Of a stretch of DNA of 64,000 nucleotides, positions 7,732 to 15,779 are shown piece after piece (within the stretch, counting starts at the first letter, position 1; each line of letters opens with the position of its first letter). The stretch covers positions 32,041 through 96,040 of the forward strand of contig NZ_NFIH01000010.1 of NCBI RefSeq assembly GCF_002161675.1. Reading direction: 5' to 3'. Under the pieces are notes generated by a model. The model saw only the letters and a list, made by a program, of their open reading frames with translations, was not told where the DNA came from and did not search any database. Both the position numbers and the translations under genes were made by a program. This DNA is from Pseudoflavonifractor sp. An44 (GTDB lineage: Bacteria; Bacillota; Clostridia; Oscillospirales; Oscillospiraceae).

Positions 7732-7809
7732 TCAGCGCTGGCTGGGCACGGTGCGATCATCACCGAAAATCATATCATCCACATCAGGCTTGCGGGGATA
7801 TTCTTTCAC
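7732..7809 (-). CDS. Possible 25-residue small protein
   Basis: GTG start preceded by AGAGGTG at 6-base spacing. The product is acidic and begins VKEYPRKPDVDDMIF, ending VPSQR. It sits alone between the PF06541 gene and a tRNA. The ribosome site is better than chance, but coding cannot be shown without homologues. It might instead be the remains of a longer gene. Confidence 0.35.
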   Translation of the reverse strand: MKEYPRKPDVDDMIFGDDRTVPSQR

Positions 7810-7957
7810 AAGTTTCACCTCTTTTCTCTTGCGCTGTTGTACATTATAGCAACATGTACCGGAAAAGTAAAGGGTGGAATTGTAAAATACAAATAAAGTT
7901 TTGGGCAAAGTGTAGAAAAGTGGAGGGATAACGAGGAAGATAGGGGAGAAAAAATGC

Positions 7958-7986
7958 TTGCAATTTCCCAGGGGGTGTATTATAAT
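7958..7986 (+). promoter_or_regulatory. Promoter of tRNA-Gly gene
   Basis: TTGCAA (7958-7963), 17-bp spacer, perfect TATAAT (7981-7986), 22 bp before the tRNA. Confidence 0.75.
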
Positions 7987-8008
7987 AAGCTTCACCGAGT
8001 TGAAATAT

Positions 8009-8082
8009 GCGGGTGTAGTTCAATGGTAGAATGTCAGCTTCCCAAGCTGAACACGGGGGTTCGATTCCCCTCACCCGCTCCA
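8009..8082 (+). tRNA. tRNA-Gly (anticodon CCC)
   Basis: 74 nt with encoded CCA. The acceptor GCGGGTG pairs with CACCCGC. The anticodon stem TCAGC/GCTGA encloses loop TTCCCAA (CCC at 8041-8043). The T loop is GGTTCGATTCC. Reads GGG. Confidence 0.95.
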
Positions 8083-8120
8083 ATGAAAAAGACACGCTAA
8101 AAAGCGTGTCTTTTTCATTG
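8081..8120 (+). terminator. Intrinsic terminator of tRNA-Gly
   Basis: Long stem AATGAAAAAGACACGCT pairing with AGCGTGTCTTTTTCATT. The 3' arm itself contains a T5 run. Confidence 0.85.
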
Positions 8121-8123
8121 GGA

Positions 8124-8171
8124 GCCATAGGCTCATTTCAATGCTCGGCGGAAGTGAATTCCGCCTGCGCC
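8124..8171 (+). repeat. Short repeat after tRNA-Gly (copy 1)
   Basis: About 45 bp starting GCCATAGGCTCATTTC and containing the hairpin GGCGGAA/TTCCGCC. A nearly identical copy in the opposite orientation is at 16861-16910, behind tRNA-Ala. Relative to each upstream tRNA the order is the same: tRNA, terminator, repeat. No reading frame explains it. Confidence 0.75.
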
Positions 8172-8250
8172 AAGGTTTTCGCCCAGGCGCAAACACTTGT
8201 ACGGCGCACCAGCGCCGCCCGGCTTTGCGGGACCCTGTACTTATAATTAT

Positions 8251-8287
8251 AAAAATGCCTGGAGAGAAGCCCTCTCCAGGCATTTTT
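8251..8287 (-). terminator. Terminator of the DUF362 gene
   Basis: 15-bp stem AAAAATGCCTGGAGA/TCTCCAGGCATTTTT just past the stop of the leftward gene. Confidence 0.88.
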
Positions 8288-8292
8288 GAGTC

Positions 8293-9420
8293 TTACTTCA
8301 GGAACACCAGTTCATAGCTGCGAGAACCGATGCCGATCTTCTCGGCGTGCTCCAGACAGGTCTTGTACTCCGAGTCGGGGGTGCTGTTTTCAAAATGATC
8401 GTGGTGGTCACAGAAATCCGGCTTGGCCATGTTGTCGCTGAGCTGGCTGTTGGGCAGGGGATCACAGGCCAGGCAGGCGTCCACACAGGCCTGGTCCAGG
8501 GCCAGGGGATCAAAGGAGGCGAACATGCCGATGTTGGGGAGGATGGGGGCGTCGTTCTCGGCGTGGCAGTCACAGTTGGGGCTGACGTCCACAATGAGAG
8601 AGATGTGGAAGTTGGGACGGCCGTCCACCACTGCTTTGGCATACTCCGCCATGCGGCAATTCAGGTCCTTCACAGCGGCCCAACTGGAGAAGTCGATGGC
8701 GTCAAAGTTGCAGGCACCGATGCACCGGCCACAGCCCACGCAGTTCTCGGTGACAATGTGCATTTTCCGGGTGGTCTCGTCAAAGGCCAGGCCCTGGTTG
8801 GCGCACTCCTTCATGCAAGACTTGCAGCCCACGCACTTGTCCTGGTGTACGGAGGGCTGACCGTTGTGGTGCTGCTCCTTCTTACCGGCCCGGGAGCCGC
8901 AGCCCATGCCGATGTTCTTGATGGCGCCGCCAAAGCCCGCCATCTCATGGCCCTTGAAGTGGTTCAGAGAGATGAACACGTCAGCGTCCATAATGGCTCG
9001 GCCGATCTTGGCGTTCTGGACGTACTCTCCGTTGACGGGGACCTCCACGTCGTCGGTGCCCTTCAGACCGTCCCCAATGAGGATGGGACAGCCCACAGTC
9101 ATGGGGGTGAAGCCGTTTTCCCAGGCGCAGTACAGGTGTTCCAGGGCGTTTTTCCGGCTGCCCACATAGAGGGTGTTGCAGTCGGTGAGGAAGGGCTGGC
9201 CGCCCAGCTCCTTCACCACATCAGCCACCGCCTTGGCGTAGTTGGGGCGGAGAAAGCCCAGATTGCCCAGCTCGCCGAAGTGCATCTTGATGGCCACGAA
9301 CTTGTTATCCATGTCGATCTCGCCAATGCCTGCGGCCCGGATGAGCCGCTTGAGCTTGGTGGGAAGGCCCTCGCCCAGCTTGGTGCGGAAATCGGTGTAG
9401 TAAACGTTTGCTTTTTCCAT
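8293..9420 (-). CDS. DUF362 protein with two 4Fe-4S ferredoxin motifs
   Basis: Protein of 375 aa. The N-terminal DUF362 domain (~1-185) includes VAIKMHFGELGN, a conserved SLNHFKGHEMAGFGGAIKN and GMGCGSR. A bacterial ferredoxin pair follows: CVGCKSCMKEC (~195-207) and CVGCGRCIGAC (~226-238). A cysteine-bearing C-terminal segment is last. Members are cytosolic iron-sulfur proteins of uncertain function, probably in electron transfer or anaerobic metabolism. Transcribed alone from a well-formed promoter and closed by its own terminator. Confidence 0.9.
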   Translation of the reverse strand: MEKANVYYTDFRTKLGEGLPTKLKRLIRAAGIGEIDMDNKFVAIKMHFGELGNLGFLRPNYAKAVADVVKELGGQPFLTDCNTLYVGSRKNALEHLYCAWENGFTPMTVGCPILIGDGLKGTDDVEVPVNGEYVQNAKIGRAIMDADVFISLNHFKGHEMAGFGGAIKNIGMGCGSRAGKKEQHHNGQPSVHQDKCVGCKSCMKECANQGLAFDETTRKMHIVTENCVGCGRCIGACNFDAIDFSSWAAVKDLNCRMAEYAKAVVDGRPNFHISLIVDVSPNCDCHAENDAPILPNIGMFASFDPLALDQACVDACLACDPLPNSQLSDNMAKPDFCDHHDHFENSTPDSEYKTCLEHAEKIGIGSRSYELVFLK

Positions 9421-9467
9421 ACCTCATTGCTCCTTGTCTCGAAATAGGGTGAAAGTCATGTAAGAAC

Positions 9468-9496
9468 AGTATAGCGGAGCCAGGAGAATTTGGCAA
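9468..9496 (-). promoter_or_regulatory. Promoter of the DUF362 gene
   Basis: On the minus strand: TTGCCA (9496-9491), 17-bp spacer, TATACT (9473-9468). Confidence 0.65.
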
Positions 9497-9522
9497 GAAT
9501 CATCCGGGAAGGCTTTGAAAAG

Positions 9523-10770
9523 TTAGGCCTGCCAAACTGCTTTGAGGATGGCGCCAATTTTGGGCGGAGTGCCGTAGAGGAGCACGCCCACTCGGTAGAT
9601 CTTGGCGGACAGCACCCCGATACCCACCACAGACACCGCCAGAATACCGATGGACAGGACAATCTGATAGATGGGGACGGTGCTCATAGCGATGCGGGCA
9701 AACATGGCGATGGGGGAGGTGAAGGGGACGAACGAGCACACCATCATGGCGATGTTGTCCACCGCACCGCTGCCCATGCTGAACATGACCACGCAGAAGG
9801 CAATGACAAAGAGCATGGACAGAGGCATGATGGAGGTGTTGATATCCTCCAGCTTGGTGGCAGTGGAGCCGATGGCGCCGTAGAGGAAGGCATAGAGAAG
9901 GAAGCCCAGAACGAAGAACACCAGCAGATATACCAGCAGGGACAGGGGCATGTCAAACAGGGAGGTCATCACGGAATTGCCGCCCCAAGCGTCCAGATTG
10001 AGCTGGTAGAAGAGAAGGGCGGAGCCGAAGATGACCGCCAGCTGGACAAACCCGGCGATGCAGGAGGCCAGCACCTTGCCGAACATCATGTTTACCGGGG
10101 TAGCGCTGGTGATGAGCAGTTCCATGGCTCGGGAGCTCTTTTCAGTGGCCACGTGGGAGGCTACCATCTGGCCGTAGAGCATGATGACCATGTACAGGGC
10201 CAACGTCATAATGTAGGTGTACCAGTAATTTTGGGCCTGGTCCACCCCCAGAAGTTCCTCTTTGGCGTCAATCTGAAGGGAGAGAATCTCCCCGGCCTGG
10301 TCCGGGCTCAGTCCCTGTTGGGTCATGGCCTCCACCTGGGCTAGGCTCACCAGAACTTGATTGGCCACCTGGGTAGTCTGGTCGTAGAGGGAACGATTGT
10401 ACACATAATAGGTGTAGGAAGTCAGGGAGTCAAAGACCAGGGCACAATCGGCCTCCTGGTTGGACACCTGCTCCTTGATTTTAGCGAGGTCGTCTTGCGT
10501 CCAAGTCACCCTCTGGTCAGGGAAAGCAGCGGCCAGGGCCTGGGCAATGGTCTCGCCCATCTCTTGAGAGGGGGCGGAGACCAAAATCACCGACTGCTCG
10601 GTGGGTTCGTCGGAGGAATCTCCGCCCATGGAGCCGAAGAAACCAATCAGGTTGGGCAGGAACATCACCACGGCCAGAACAGCCACAATGAACAGGGTGG
10701 AGCCCACAAACACCTTGTTTTTAAAGTAGTTTTTCAGCTCAAAGCTGAGAATAGTACGAAATTGTCTCAT
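9523..10770 (-). CDS. NatB-like ABC-2 type export permease
   Basis: Protein of about 415 aa with the NatB/ABC2_membrane_3 layout. One membrane segment at ~20-42 is followed by a large extracytoplasmic region (~45-195) and then five or six membrane segments to the C-terminus, with MVASHVATEKSSRAMELLIT ahead of them. Pairs with the ATPase encoded just upstream. Relatives export sodium or small molecules; the substrate is not evident here. Start ATG 10770 (MRQFRTIL) follows GGGAG. A GTG at 10788 overlapping the ATPase stop is also possible. Confidence 0.87.
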   Translation of the reverse strand: MRQFRTILSFELKNYFKNKVFVGSTLFIVAVLAVVMFLPNLIGFFGSMGGDSSDEPTEQSVILVSAPSQEMGETIAQALAAAFPDQRVTWTQDDLAKIKEQVSNQEADCALVFDSLTSYTYYVYNRSLYDQTTQVANQVLVSLAQVEAMTQQGLSPDQAGEILSLQIDAKEELLGVDQAQNYWYTYIMTLALYMVIMLYGQMVASHVATEKSSRAMELLITSATPVNMMFGKVLASCIAGFVQLAVIFGSALLFYQLNLDAWGGNSVMTSLFDMPLSLLVYLLVFFVLGFLLYAFLYGAIGSTATKLEDINTSIMPLSMLFVIAFCVVMFSMGSGAVDNIAMMVCSFVPFTSPIAMFARIAMSTVPIYQIVLSIGILAVSVVGIGVLSAKIYRVGVLLYGTPPKIGAILKAVWQA

Positions 10771-10784
10771 GATCTCTTCTCCCT

Positions 10785-11675
10785 TCACACGTGGTCCCCG
10801 GCGTATTCCACGAAGATGTCGTTGAGGGACGGCTCGTAGACCTGCACCCGGTCAATGTCGTAGCGGGCCACCAGTTGCCCCATCATCTCCTGCTTCTGGC
10901 TGGGGCTGTCCAGGCGGAGAAGCACCTCGCCGGGCTGCACCAGCTGGCAGCGATTGCCCAGTTGGGAGAGAATCTCCCGGTATTTGGGGCTGAACACGGT
11001 GAGACGGTCCCGGGGATAGCTGCGTTTGATCTGCTCCAGGTTGCCGGAGATGGCGATTTTGCCCTGATTGAGAATGGCGATCTCCTGGCAGAACTCCTCG
11101 ATGTAGTTCATCTGGTGGGAGGAGAAGAGGACGATTTTTCCCTTTTGAATCTGCTCCTTCACCACATCTTTGAGCAGGGCGGCATTCACCGGGTCCAGGC
11201 CGGAGAAGGGTTCATCCAGTACGATGATATCTGGGTCATGGGCCAAGGCGGTGATGAGCTGGATTTTCTGCTGGTTGCCTTTGGACAGGGTGTCCAACCG
11301 CTTGGTTTCGTACTCCTCCATACCCAGCCGCTCCAGCCAGTGGCGCACCGAGGCCACCGCCTTGGCACGCTTCATCCCCTTGAGCTGGGCGAAGTATACC
11401 AGCTGTTGCCCGATGGGCTTTTTGGGGTACAGACCACGCTCCTCGGGGAGGTAGCCCAGAGACACCTTGCGGTAGTCGATGGGCTTCCCATCCAGGAGAA
11501 CTTCTCCGCTGTTTTGAGGGAAGACGTCCATGAGAATGCGGATGGTGGTGGTCTTACCGGCGCCGTTTCGGCCCAGCAGGCCGAAGGCCTGGCCTCCCTC
11601 AGCGGTGAGGGAGATGCCCTGGAGCACCTGCTTGGCTCCAAAGCTCTTTTCAATGTTGCGTAGTTCCAATTTCAT
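10785..11675 (-). CDS. NatA-like ABC transporter ATP-binding protein
   Basis: Protein of 296 aa. Walker A is GRNGAGKTTTIRIL (~36-49), the signature region is LSKGNQQKIQLITAL (~133-147) and Walker B is DIIVLDEPFSGLDP. A C-terminal extension of ~80 residues is typical of drug/sodium exporters of the NatA/CcmA group. The start follows GAGGTGAC. It drives the permease immediately downstream, with a 1-base gap or overlap depending on that gene's start. A small membrane protein gene ends 11 bp upstream, so all three may be cotranscribed. Confidence 0.93.
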   Translation of the reverse strand: MKLELRNIEKSFGAKQVLQGISLTAEGGQAFGLLGRNGAGKTTTIRILMDVFPQNSGEVLLDGKPIDYRKVSLGYLPEERGLYPKKPIGQQLVYFAQLKGMKRAKAVASVRHWLERLGMEEYETKRLDTLSKGNQQKIQLITALAHDPDIIVLDEPFSGLDPVNAALLKDVVKEQIQKGKIVLFSSHQMNYIEEFCQEIAILNQGKIAISGNLEQIKRSYPRDRLTVFSPKYREILSQLGNRCQLVQPGEVLLRLDSPSQKQEMMGQLVARYDIDRVQVYEPSLNDIFVEYAGDHV

Positions 11676-11686
11676 TGTGAGTCACC

Positions 11687-11905
11687 TCATTCGTTCGTAG
11701 TGGGAGTGTCCTGCTGCTTGGTGCGATTGGTGCGCCACCGCACCACAAACGTAACCAGCCAGAGCAGGGCGCAAAGCGTGAACAGAAGTGGAATCAGTAA
11801 GGATTCATCTTCGCTGCGCTGGAGGAATTTGGATAGTGCTAGGAGCGTCCAAATCACCGTCCAGGCGCCGTAAATCACCAAGGTGGGGTCTCTGAGTTTT
11901 TTCAT
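11687..11905 (-). CDS. Small two-segment membrane protein
   Basis: Protein of 72 aa with two predicted membrane helices (about 8-25 and 35-55) and a basic tail rich in Thr/Arg/Lys. The ribosome site AGGAAGTG precedes the ATG. It lies between the DUF3169 gene (37 bp upstream) and the NatA gene (11 bp downstream), so it is probably part of one transcript. No recognised family. Confidence 0.6.
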   Translation of the reverse strand: MKKLRDPTLVIYGAWTVIWTLLALSKFLQRSEDESLLIPLLFTLCALLWLVTFVVRWRTNRTKQQDTPTTNE

Positions 11906-11942
11906 CGTACGTTCACTTCCTGATAAGTGTAGGATTGAGGAA

Positions 11943-12680
11943 CTATGATCTTGCTTTGTCTAGCTTTAAGGAGGTGTAATTGTACACAAATTGCTGCACC
12001 AGCCACAAAAGGCCTACCAACAGGCTGTAGGCGGGGGCAATGAGGTCGATGATGGACAGGATGGCCAGAACTGCCAGGACAATGGGGTAAATCATGGATG
12101 TAATTTTAAAAGCTCGGTAGCTGCATTGTCCAATTTGCTGACGCTCTGCCTCGTCACAGCTCTGGTACCAGTCGTGCTGGAATTTAAAATCAAAGATGTT
12201 GCCCTGCTTTTCCGGGGAGAGTTGCTTGGTGGCGGAGACGATGCGGGCCTGCATGGCCATGACCCACACAAGCTGTATTAGCAGAAGCAAGATCGACCAG
12301 CTAACGCCCCAGGAAGCGGCGTAGCTGAGCGCCATGGCTACAAATATGAAAACCATGGAGAGGTTTGTCAGAAACATGGACTGACCCAAGAGTAGGTTGA
12401 CACGGGGAAATACTTCGTCATCTACCATGGCTTGGGGGAGCAAGCGTTTGCTCCGAATATAAAGCCAAGTGGAGGCAGCCAGCATCAGCAGGCCGGGGAC
12501 AAACCACCAGGGGCCGGGAGAGGACAGGATTTGATTGACCCATTGGCCGAGGTTGCGGACGGAAAACTCGTTGGACAGGGTGGCATAGCCCGCAATGCCG
12601 CCAATGAACCCGCAGACAATGAGAACCACGGCGAAGGTAACATAGATGCGAGCGGGTGATTTTTTCTTGGCTGCTCTCAT
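11943..12680 (-). CDS. DUF3169 family membrane protein
   Basis: Protein of 245 aa with about six membrane segments in three pairs. It has the conserved KQGNIFDFKFQHDWYQSCDE region after the fourth helix, typical of DUF3169. These proteins are commonly encoded next to a small XRE regulator in Firmicutes, as here: the ATG overlaps the TGA of the regulator (ATGA). Function unknown; immunity or membrane-stress roles have been suggested only by context. Confidence 0.78.
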   Translation of the reverse strand: MRAAKKKSPARIYVTFAVVLIVCGFIGGIAGYATLSNEFSVRNLGQWVNQILSSPGPWWFVPGLLMLAASTWLYIRSKRLLPQAMVDDEVFPRVNLLLGQSMFLTNLSMVFIFVAMALSYAASWGVSWSILLLLIQLVWVMAMQARIVSATKQLSPEKQGNIFDFKFQHDWYQSCDEAERQQIGQCSYRAFKITSMIYPIVLAVLAILSIIDLIAPAYSLLVGLLWLVQQFVYNYTSLKLDKARS

Positions 12681-12889
12681 GATAACTCCTCCTCTGTGAG
12701 ATAAAAGACGTCCTCCACCGGGCGGTGGAACACCTGGGCAATGCGAAGGGCCAGGGTGATGGAGGGGTTGTAGTCCCCTCGCTCAATGAGGCTGATGGTC
12801 TGCCGGGAGGCTCCCACCAATGTCCCCAGCTCCTGCTGGTTGATGCCCTGGGCTGCCCGAAACTCCTTGAGTCGATTCTGTAGCGGCAT
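12677..12889 (-). CDS. Small XRE-family regulator
   Basis: 70-aa helix-turn-helix protein: LKEFRAAQGINQQELGTLVGASRQTISLIERGDYNPSITLALRIA. It belongs to the short YozG/Cro-like group that accompanies DUF3169 proteins. Start 12889 is fixed by AAGGAGG 9 bases upstream. First gene of the operon running into the DUF3169, small membrane and ABC genes. Two perfect palindromes cover its promoter and leader, strongly suggesting self-repression. Confidence 0.9.
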   Translation of the reverse strand: MPLQNRLKEFRAAQGINQQELGTLVGASRQTISLIERGDYNPSITLALRIAQVFHRPVEDVFYLTEEELS

Positions 12890-12901
12890 GAGCACCCCTC
12901 C

Positions 12902-12954
12902 TTGACAACTATCTTTGTCAAACATAAGATAGCATTGACAAGGATTGTTGTCAA
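12902..12954 (-). promoter_or_regulatory. Promoter with two identical 20-bp operators for the XRE operon
   Basis: TTGACAA-N6-TTGTCAA occurs twice (12902-12921 and 12935-12954) with perfect 7-bp half-sites, centres 33 bp apart (about three helical turns). The minus-strand promoter is TTGACA (12954-12949), 17-bp spacer, TATCTT (12931-12926). The right site covers the -35 and spacer; the left site lies just after the -10. This layout is expected for repression by the downstream XRE protein (inference). Confidence 0.75.
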
Positions 12955-13086
12955 TAGGGGAGAATAAAGAAAACGTAAAAATCTGTTTTCACCCGGTGAA
13001 GAGGGTGGATTTTTTCAAAAGCTTCGGTATAATGGAGAGGTGGTCCGAGGGGGGGAGGCGAAACCCCACGGAACCTTGTCAGATAC

Positions 13087-13923
13087 ATGAGAGGTTGGAT
13101 GGAAACCATGGTAATATGGATTGTGATAGGAGTTGTTGCGGCACTGCTGCTCTTTTGGGTTATGTCGGTGCGGTGCCGCCATGGACACCCGGCGTGGGAG
13201 GTGCTACGCCGATACCGATATGCCCACCGAGGACTGCACGATGAAACACGGGGCATCCCGGAAAATTCCCTGACTGCGTTTCGCCGGGCGGCGGAGCGGG
13301 GGTATGGGGCCGAATTGGATGTGCACTTGACCCGGGACGGGAGTCTGGTGGTCATCCACGACGACTCCCTGCTGCGTACCGCTGGGGTGGACGTGGATGT
13401 GGCTTCTCTGACGGCGGAGCAGCTGTCTCAGTACCGCCTGGAGGGCACTCAGGAGAAAATCCCATTTTTGGAAGAGGTGCTGCCTCTGTTTGAGGGGCGG
13501 GCCCCGCTGATTGTGGAGCTGAAAGCGGAGAAAAATGCGGCCCGGCTGGCCAAGGCGGCCTGTCAGGTGCTGGACCGCTACAAGGTCAACTATTGCATTG
13601 AGTCCTTTCACCCCAAGGTGCTGATGTGGCTCAAGCGGCACCGCCCGGAGATCTGCCGGGGACAGCTGAGCCAGAACTTCATCCGTGAGCGCAGCGGGAT
13701 GCCTCTGGTGGCGGCGGTGGTGATGACCAACGTGCTCACCAACTTGGTGACGTGCCCGGATTTTGTGGCCTATAAATGGAAGGACCGCCGCCAACTCTCT
13801 CTGTTTCTGGCCAGACGCCTGTGGCGGGGCCAGGAGGTGAGCTGGACCATCCGGGATTCTGCATCTATGCAGCGGGTGGAGCAGGAGGGCTGCCTGCCTA
13901 TTTTTGAGGAATTTCAGCCGTGA
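13087..13923 (+). CDS. Glycerophosphodiester phosphodiesterase, membrane-anchored
   Basis: Protein of 278 aa with a single N-terminal membrane helix (~8-27) followed by a GDPD catalytic domain. The catalytic signature is YAHRGLHDETRGIPENSLTAF (first His/Arg and Glu), then ELDVHLTRDGSLVVIHDD (metal-binding Glu/Asp and second His), then VELKAEK. Hydrolyses glycerophosphodiesters to glycerol-3-phosphate and alcohol in lipid turnover. A TATAAT is at 13028-13033. The start could also be the fifth residue (13099), which has GAGAGG closer upstream. Confidence 0.92.
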   Translation: MRGWMETMVIWIVIGVVAALLLFWVMSVRCRHGHPAWEVLRRYRYAHRGLHDETRGIPENSLTAFRRAAERGYGAELDVHLTRDGSLVVIHDDSLLRTAGVDVDVASLTAEQLSQYRLEGTQEKIPFLEEVLPLFEGRAPLIVELKAEKNAARLAKAACQVLDRYKVNYCIESFHPKVLMWLKRHRPEICRGQLSQNFIRERSGMPLVAAVVMTNVLTNLVTCPDFVAYKWKDRRQLSLFLARRLWRGQEVSWTIRDSASMQRVEQEGCLPIFEEFQP

Positions 13924-13927
13924 GAAA

Positions 13928-14038
13928 TTTTAACATGGAGCTGGATGAAAACAGCAGAGGGTCTGCGGGGAAAAGGTCGCAGACCCTCTGCTGTTGCTAA
14001 AAAGTGATGATTTGGAACCTGATGGCCCCATGTTAAAA
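13928..14038. repeat. Nested inverted repeat, 111 bp
   Basis: The outer arms TTTTAACATGG (13928-13938) and CCATGTTAAAA (14028-14038) are perfect complements. Inside is an 18-bp perfect stem (13950-13967 with 13978-13995) containing AGAGGGTCTGC. No T run follows, so a plain terminator is not obvious. It could be a small mobile element remnant or a bidirectional RNA structure. Confidence 0.55.
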
Positions 14039-14046
14039 CTTGTTGC

Positions 14047-14075
14047 TTTACAAGTTTGGTGTTCTCTCGTACAAT
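14047..14075 (+). promoter_or_regulatory. Promoter of the XRE-SdpI gene
   Basis: TTTACA (14047-14052), 17-bp spacer, TACAAT (14070-14075), 25 bp ahead of the start codon. Confidence 0.65.
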
Positions 14076-14099
14076 GCGGGCAAGGATGGTGATACAGTC

Positions 14100-14978
14100 A
14101 TGCTAGGTGATAACATTAAGAAATACCGCCGGGAGAGGGGATATACCCAGGAAGAACTGTCTGCTAAACTGCATGTGGTCCGCCAGACGTTGTCCAAGTG
14201 GGAGAACAATGCATCCGTGCCAGATGCAGAGGTTCTAATCAGAATCTCTCGAGCGTTGGACGTGCCGGTCAACGTGCTGCTGGACCTGACGCCGGAGGAG
14301 GAGACAGTGGACCTGACGGATGAGTTGGCAAGGGTCAACGAGGAGCTGGCGGAGCGGAATCAACAGCTTCAGAGAAATACATTGGCCAGCCAGAAGCGGG
14401 GGCAAATCGTCTTTCTCTCCTTTGCGGCCCTGATGGTTGTGATCCTAGTGGACAATCCCTTGGCGTCGCTGCTTTTGGTGGGGGCCTGCATTGCATTGTC
14501 ACTGCTGATCCTGTATCGGAATTTGTCTCTGTTTTCCGAGAGTACGGTTTCCATATCCCAGATGAAAGCGCTGAAAGTTGTGACGATATTCAATGCAGTG
14601 TTTCTGATTGTGTTGCTGGCAGTTTGTGGCTTGCTGCAAGCCCAGGTGATTACACTGACGGCGCAGCAGGAACAGTGGTTACTTATGGGCGTGTTTTCCG
14701 GTCTGTTCCTTTTCTTTGGTGCGCTTTCTCCACGGCTGCCATATCAGCGGCATACCGGCCTGCGTCTGCCATGGACGGTGCGGGATGAAGATACCTGGAA
14801 CCTGGCCCATCGAATCATCGGCGTCATCTCGTTGCCCTTGACGCTCCTATACCTTGCCGCAGCTTTTTCGGTTTCAGACATGGAGCTCATTGGAACCATC
14901 TCTGTGATTGCCCTGATGCTGTATATCGGCATACCGGGTGTGATCTCTCTGGTGTTTTTCTGGAGAAAATATCATTGA
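14100..14978 (+). CDS. XRE regulator fused to an SdpI-like membrane domain
   Basis: Protein of 292 aa. Residues 1-65 are a helix-turn-helix (YTQEELSAKLHVVRQTLSKWE). Residues ~66-110 are an acidic, coiled linker. The rest has about six membrane helices, with the SdpI/YhfL motif RLPWTVRDEDTWNLAHR between helices. Such fusions tie a DNA-binding head to a membrane domain that in SdpI senses and protects against a toxin. Start 14100 follows AAGGATGG; the frame is open upstream to 14040 but begins inside the promoter. Target genes unknown. Confidence 0.85.
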   Translation: MLGDNIKKYRRERGYTQEELSAKLHVVRQTLSKWENNASVPDAEVLIRISRALDVPVNVLLDLTPEEETVDLTDELARVNEELAERNQQLQRNTLASQKRGQIVFLSFAALMVVILVDNPLASLLLVGACIALSLLILYRNLSLFSESTVSISQMKALKVVTIFNAVFLIVLLAVCGLLQAQVITLTAQQEQWLLMGVFSGLFLFFGALSPRLPYQRHTGLRLPWTVRDEDTWNLAHRIIGVISLPLTLLYLAAAFSVSDMELIGTISVIALMLYIGIPGVISLVFFWRKYH

Positions 14979-14985
14979 GGAAGGT

Positions 14986-15606
14986 TCAAATGCTGCCAGT
15001 TATAAAGACACGTCGATATTGTTCCAGACGTGCATCGGCGCTGACGCTCCACAGTGCAATGGGGGAGGGCGAGTAGAGTCTGGTCACCCCGTATGGTCTG
15101 CCGTTGATCCAGACACTTTCTTCCCATGTGTTGTCCTTTCTCCTGGGATGGGGGCCCTTGTCTGCAAAGAAACGGTGGATGAGCTTTTTGACTTCGGCTC
15201 TGCTGGTGTAAATCAGTTCTTCAATATTGGGATACTCCAGCAGTAGCTGATCCAGAGGCTTGGGCTCAATGGAGATTAACGAGGCGTCATCGGATTTGCC
15301 GTTTCGATGGATGCAGCTGCCCACAATATCGGTGATACCGATGTGTAACTCCTGCAACAGCTGCTTTCGTTGGTTCACTGCTTCGACGGTGTTTGTAAAT
15401 GCCAGCGGGGTGTCGGTCACCTCAGAAAGTAGCTTCCAAAAAGAATTATCTCTGGAGCCGTAGTAGAAATCCACATCGTTGTCGTGTAAGGCTCTTCCCC
15501 CGGAGGTGCAAAACCGAAAGGGCGGCATAGTTCCAATGATGAGTTTGGTGGCGCCCTCTGGGATGTAGGGCTCGTAGGGGTGAATGGAACGAACCGTTTC
15601 TTCCAT
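14986..15606 (-). CDS. Uracil/hypoxanthine-DNA glycosylase superfamily protein
   Basis: Protein of 206 aa with the Mug/TDG-like (UDG superfamily) pattern. It has an N-terminal HPYEPYIPEGATKLIIGTMPP, then FYYGSRDNSFWKLLSEVT as in single-strand-independent deoxyinosine/uracil glycosylases, and near the end YSPSPIA. Presumed to remove deaminated or mismatched bases in base-excision repair. The ribosome site AGGAGG lies 8 bases before the ATG. It is transcribed alone, convergent with the XRE-SdpI gene. Substrate preference cannot be read from the sequence. Confidence 0.75.
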   Translation of the reverse strand: MEETVRSIHPYEPYIPEGATKLIIGTMPPFRFCTSGGRALHDNDVDFYYGSRDNSFWKLLSEVTDTPLAFTNTVEAVNQRKQLLQELHIGITDIVGSCIHRNGKSDDASLISIEPKPLDQLLLEYPNIEELIYTSRAEVKKLIHRFFADKGPHPRRKDNTWEESVWINGRPYGVTRLYSPSPIALWSVSADARLEQYRRVFITGSI

Positions 15607-15779
15607 AGAATTTCCTCCTGAGTGTGAAATGAGAAAATGACGTGGTTTTTATACATAAGCGTGACACCCCAACAGAAAAAAGATTGGCCCCATCTATCGG
15701 TTGAAGTGATGGATGACAGTAATAGGAAGATGTGGTATTATAGCAGCGAATCGAAGTGAGAAAAAGGAGAGAGTGGCGT

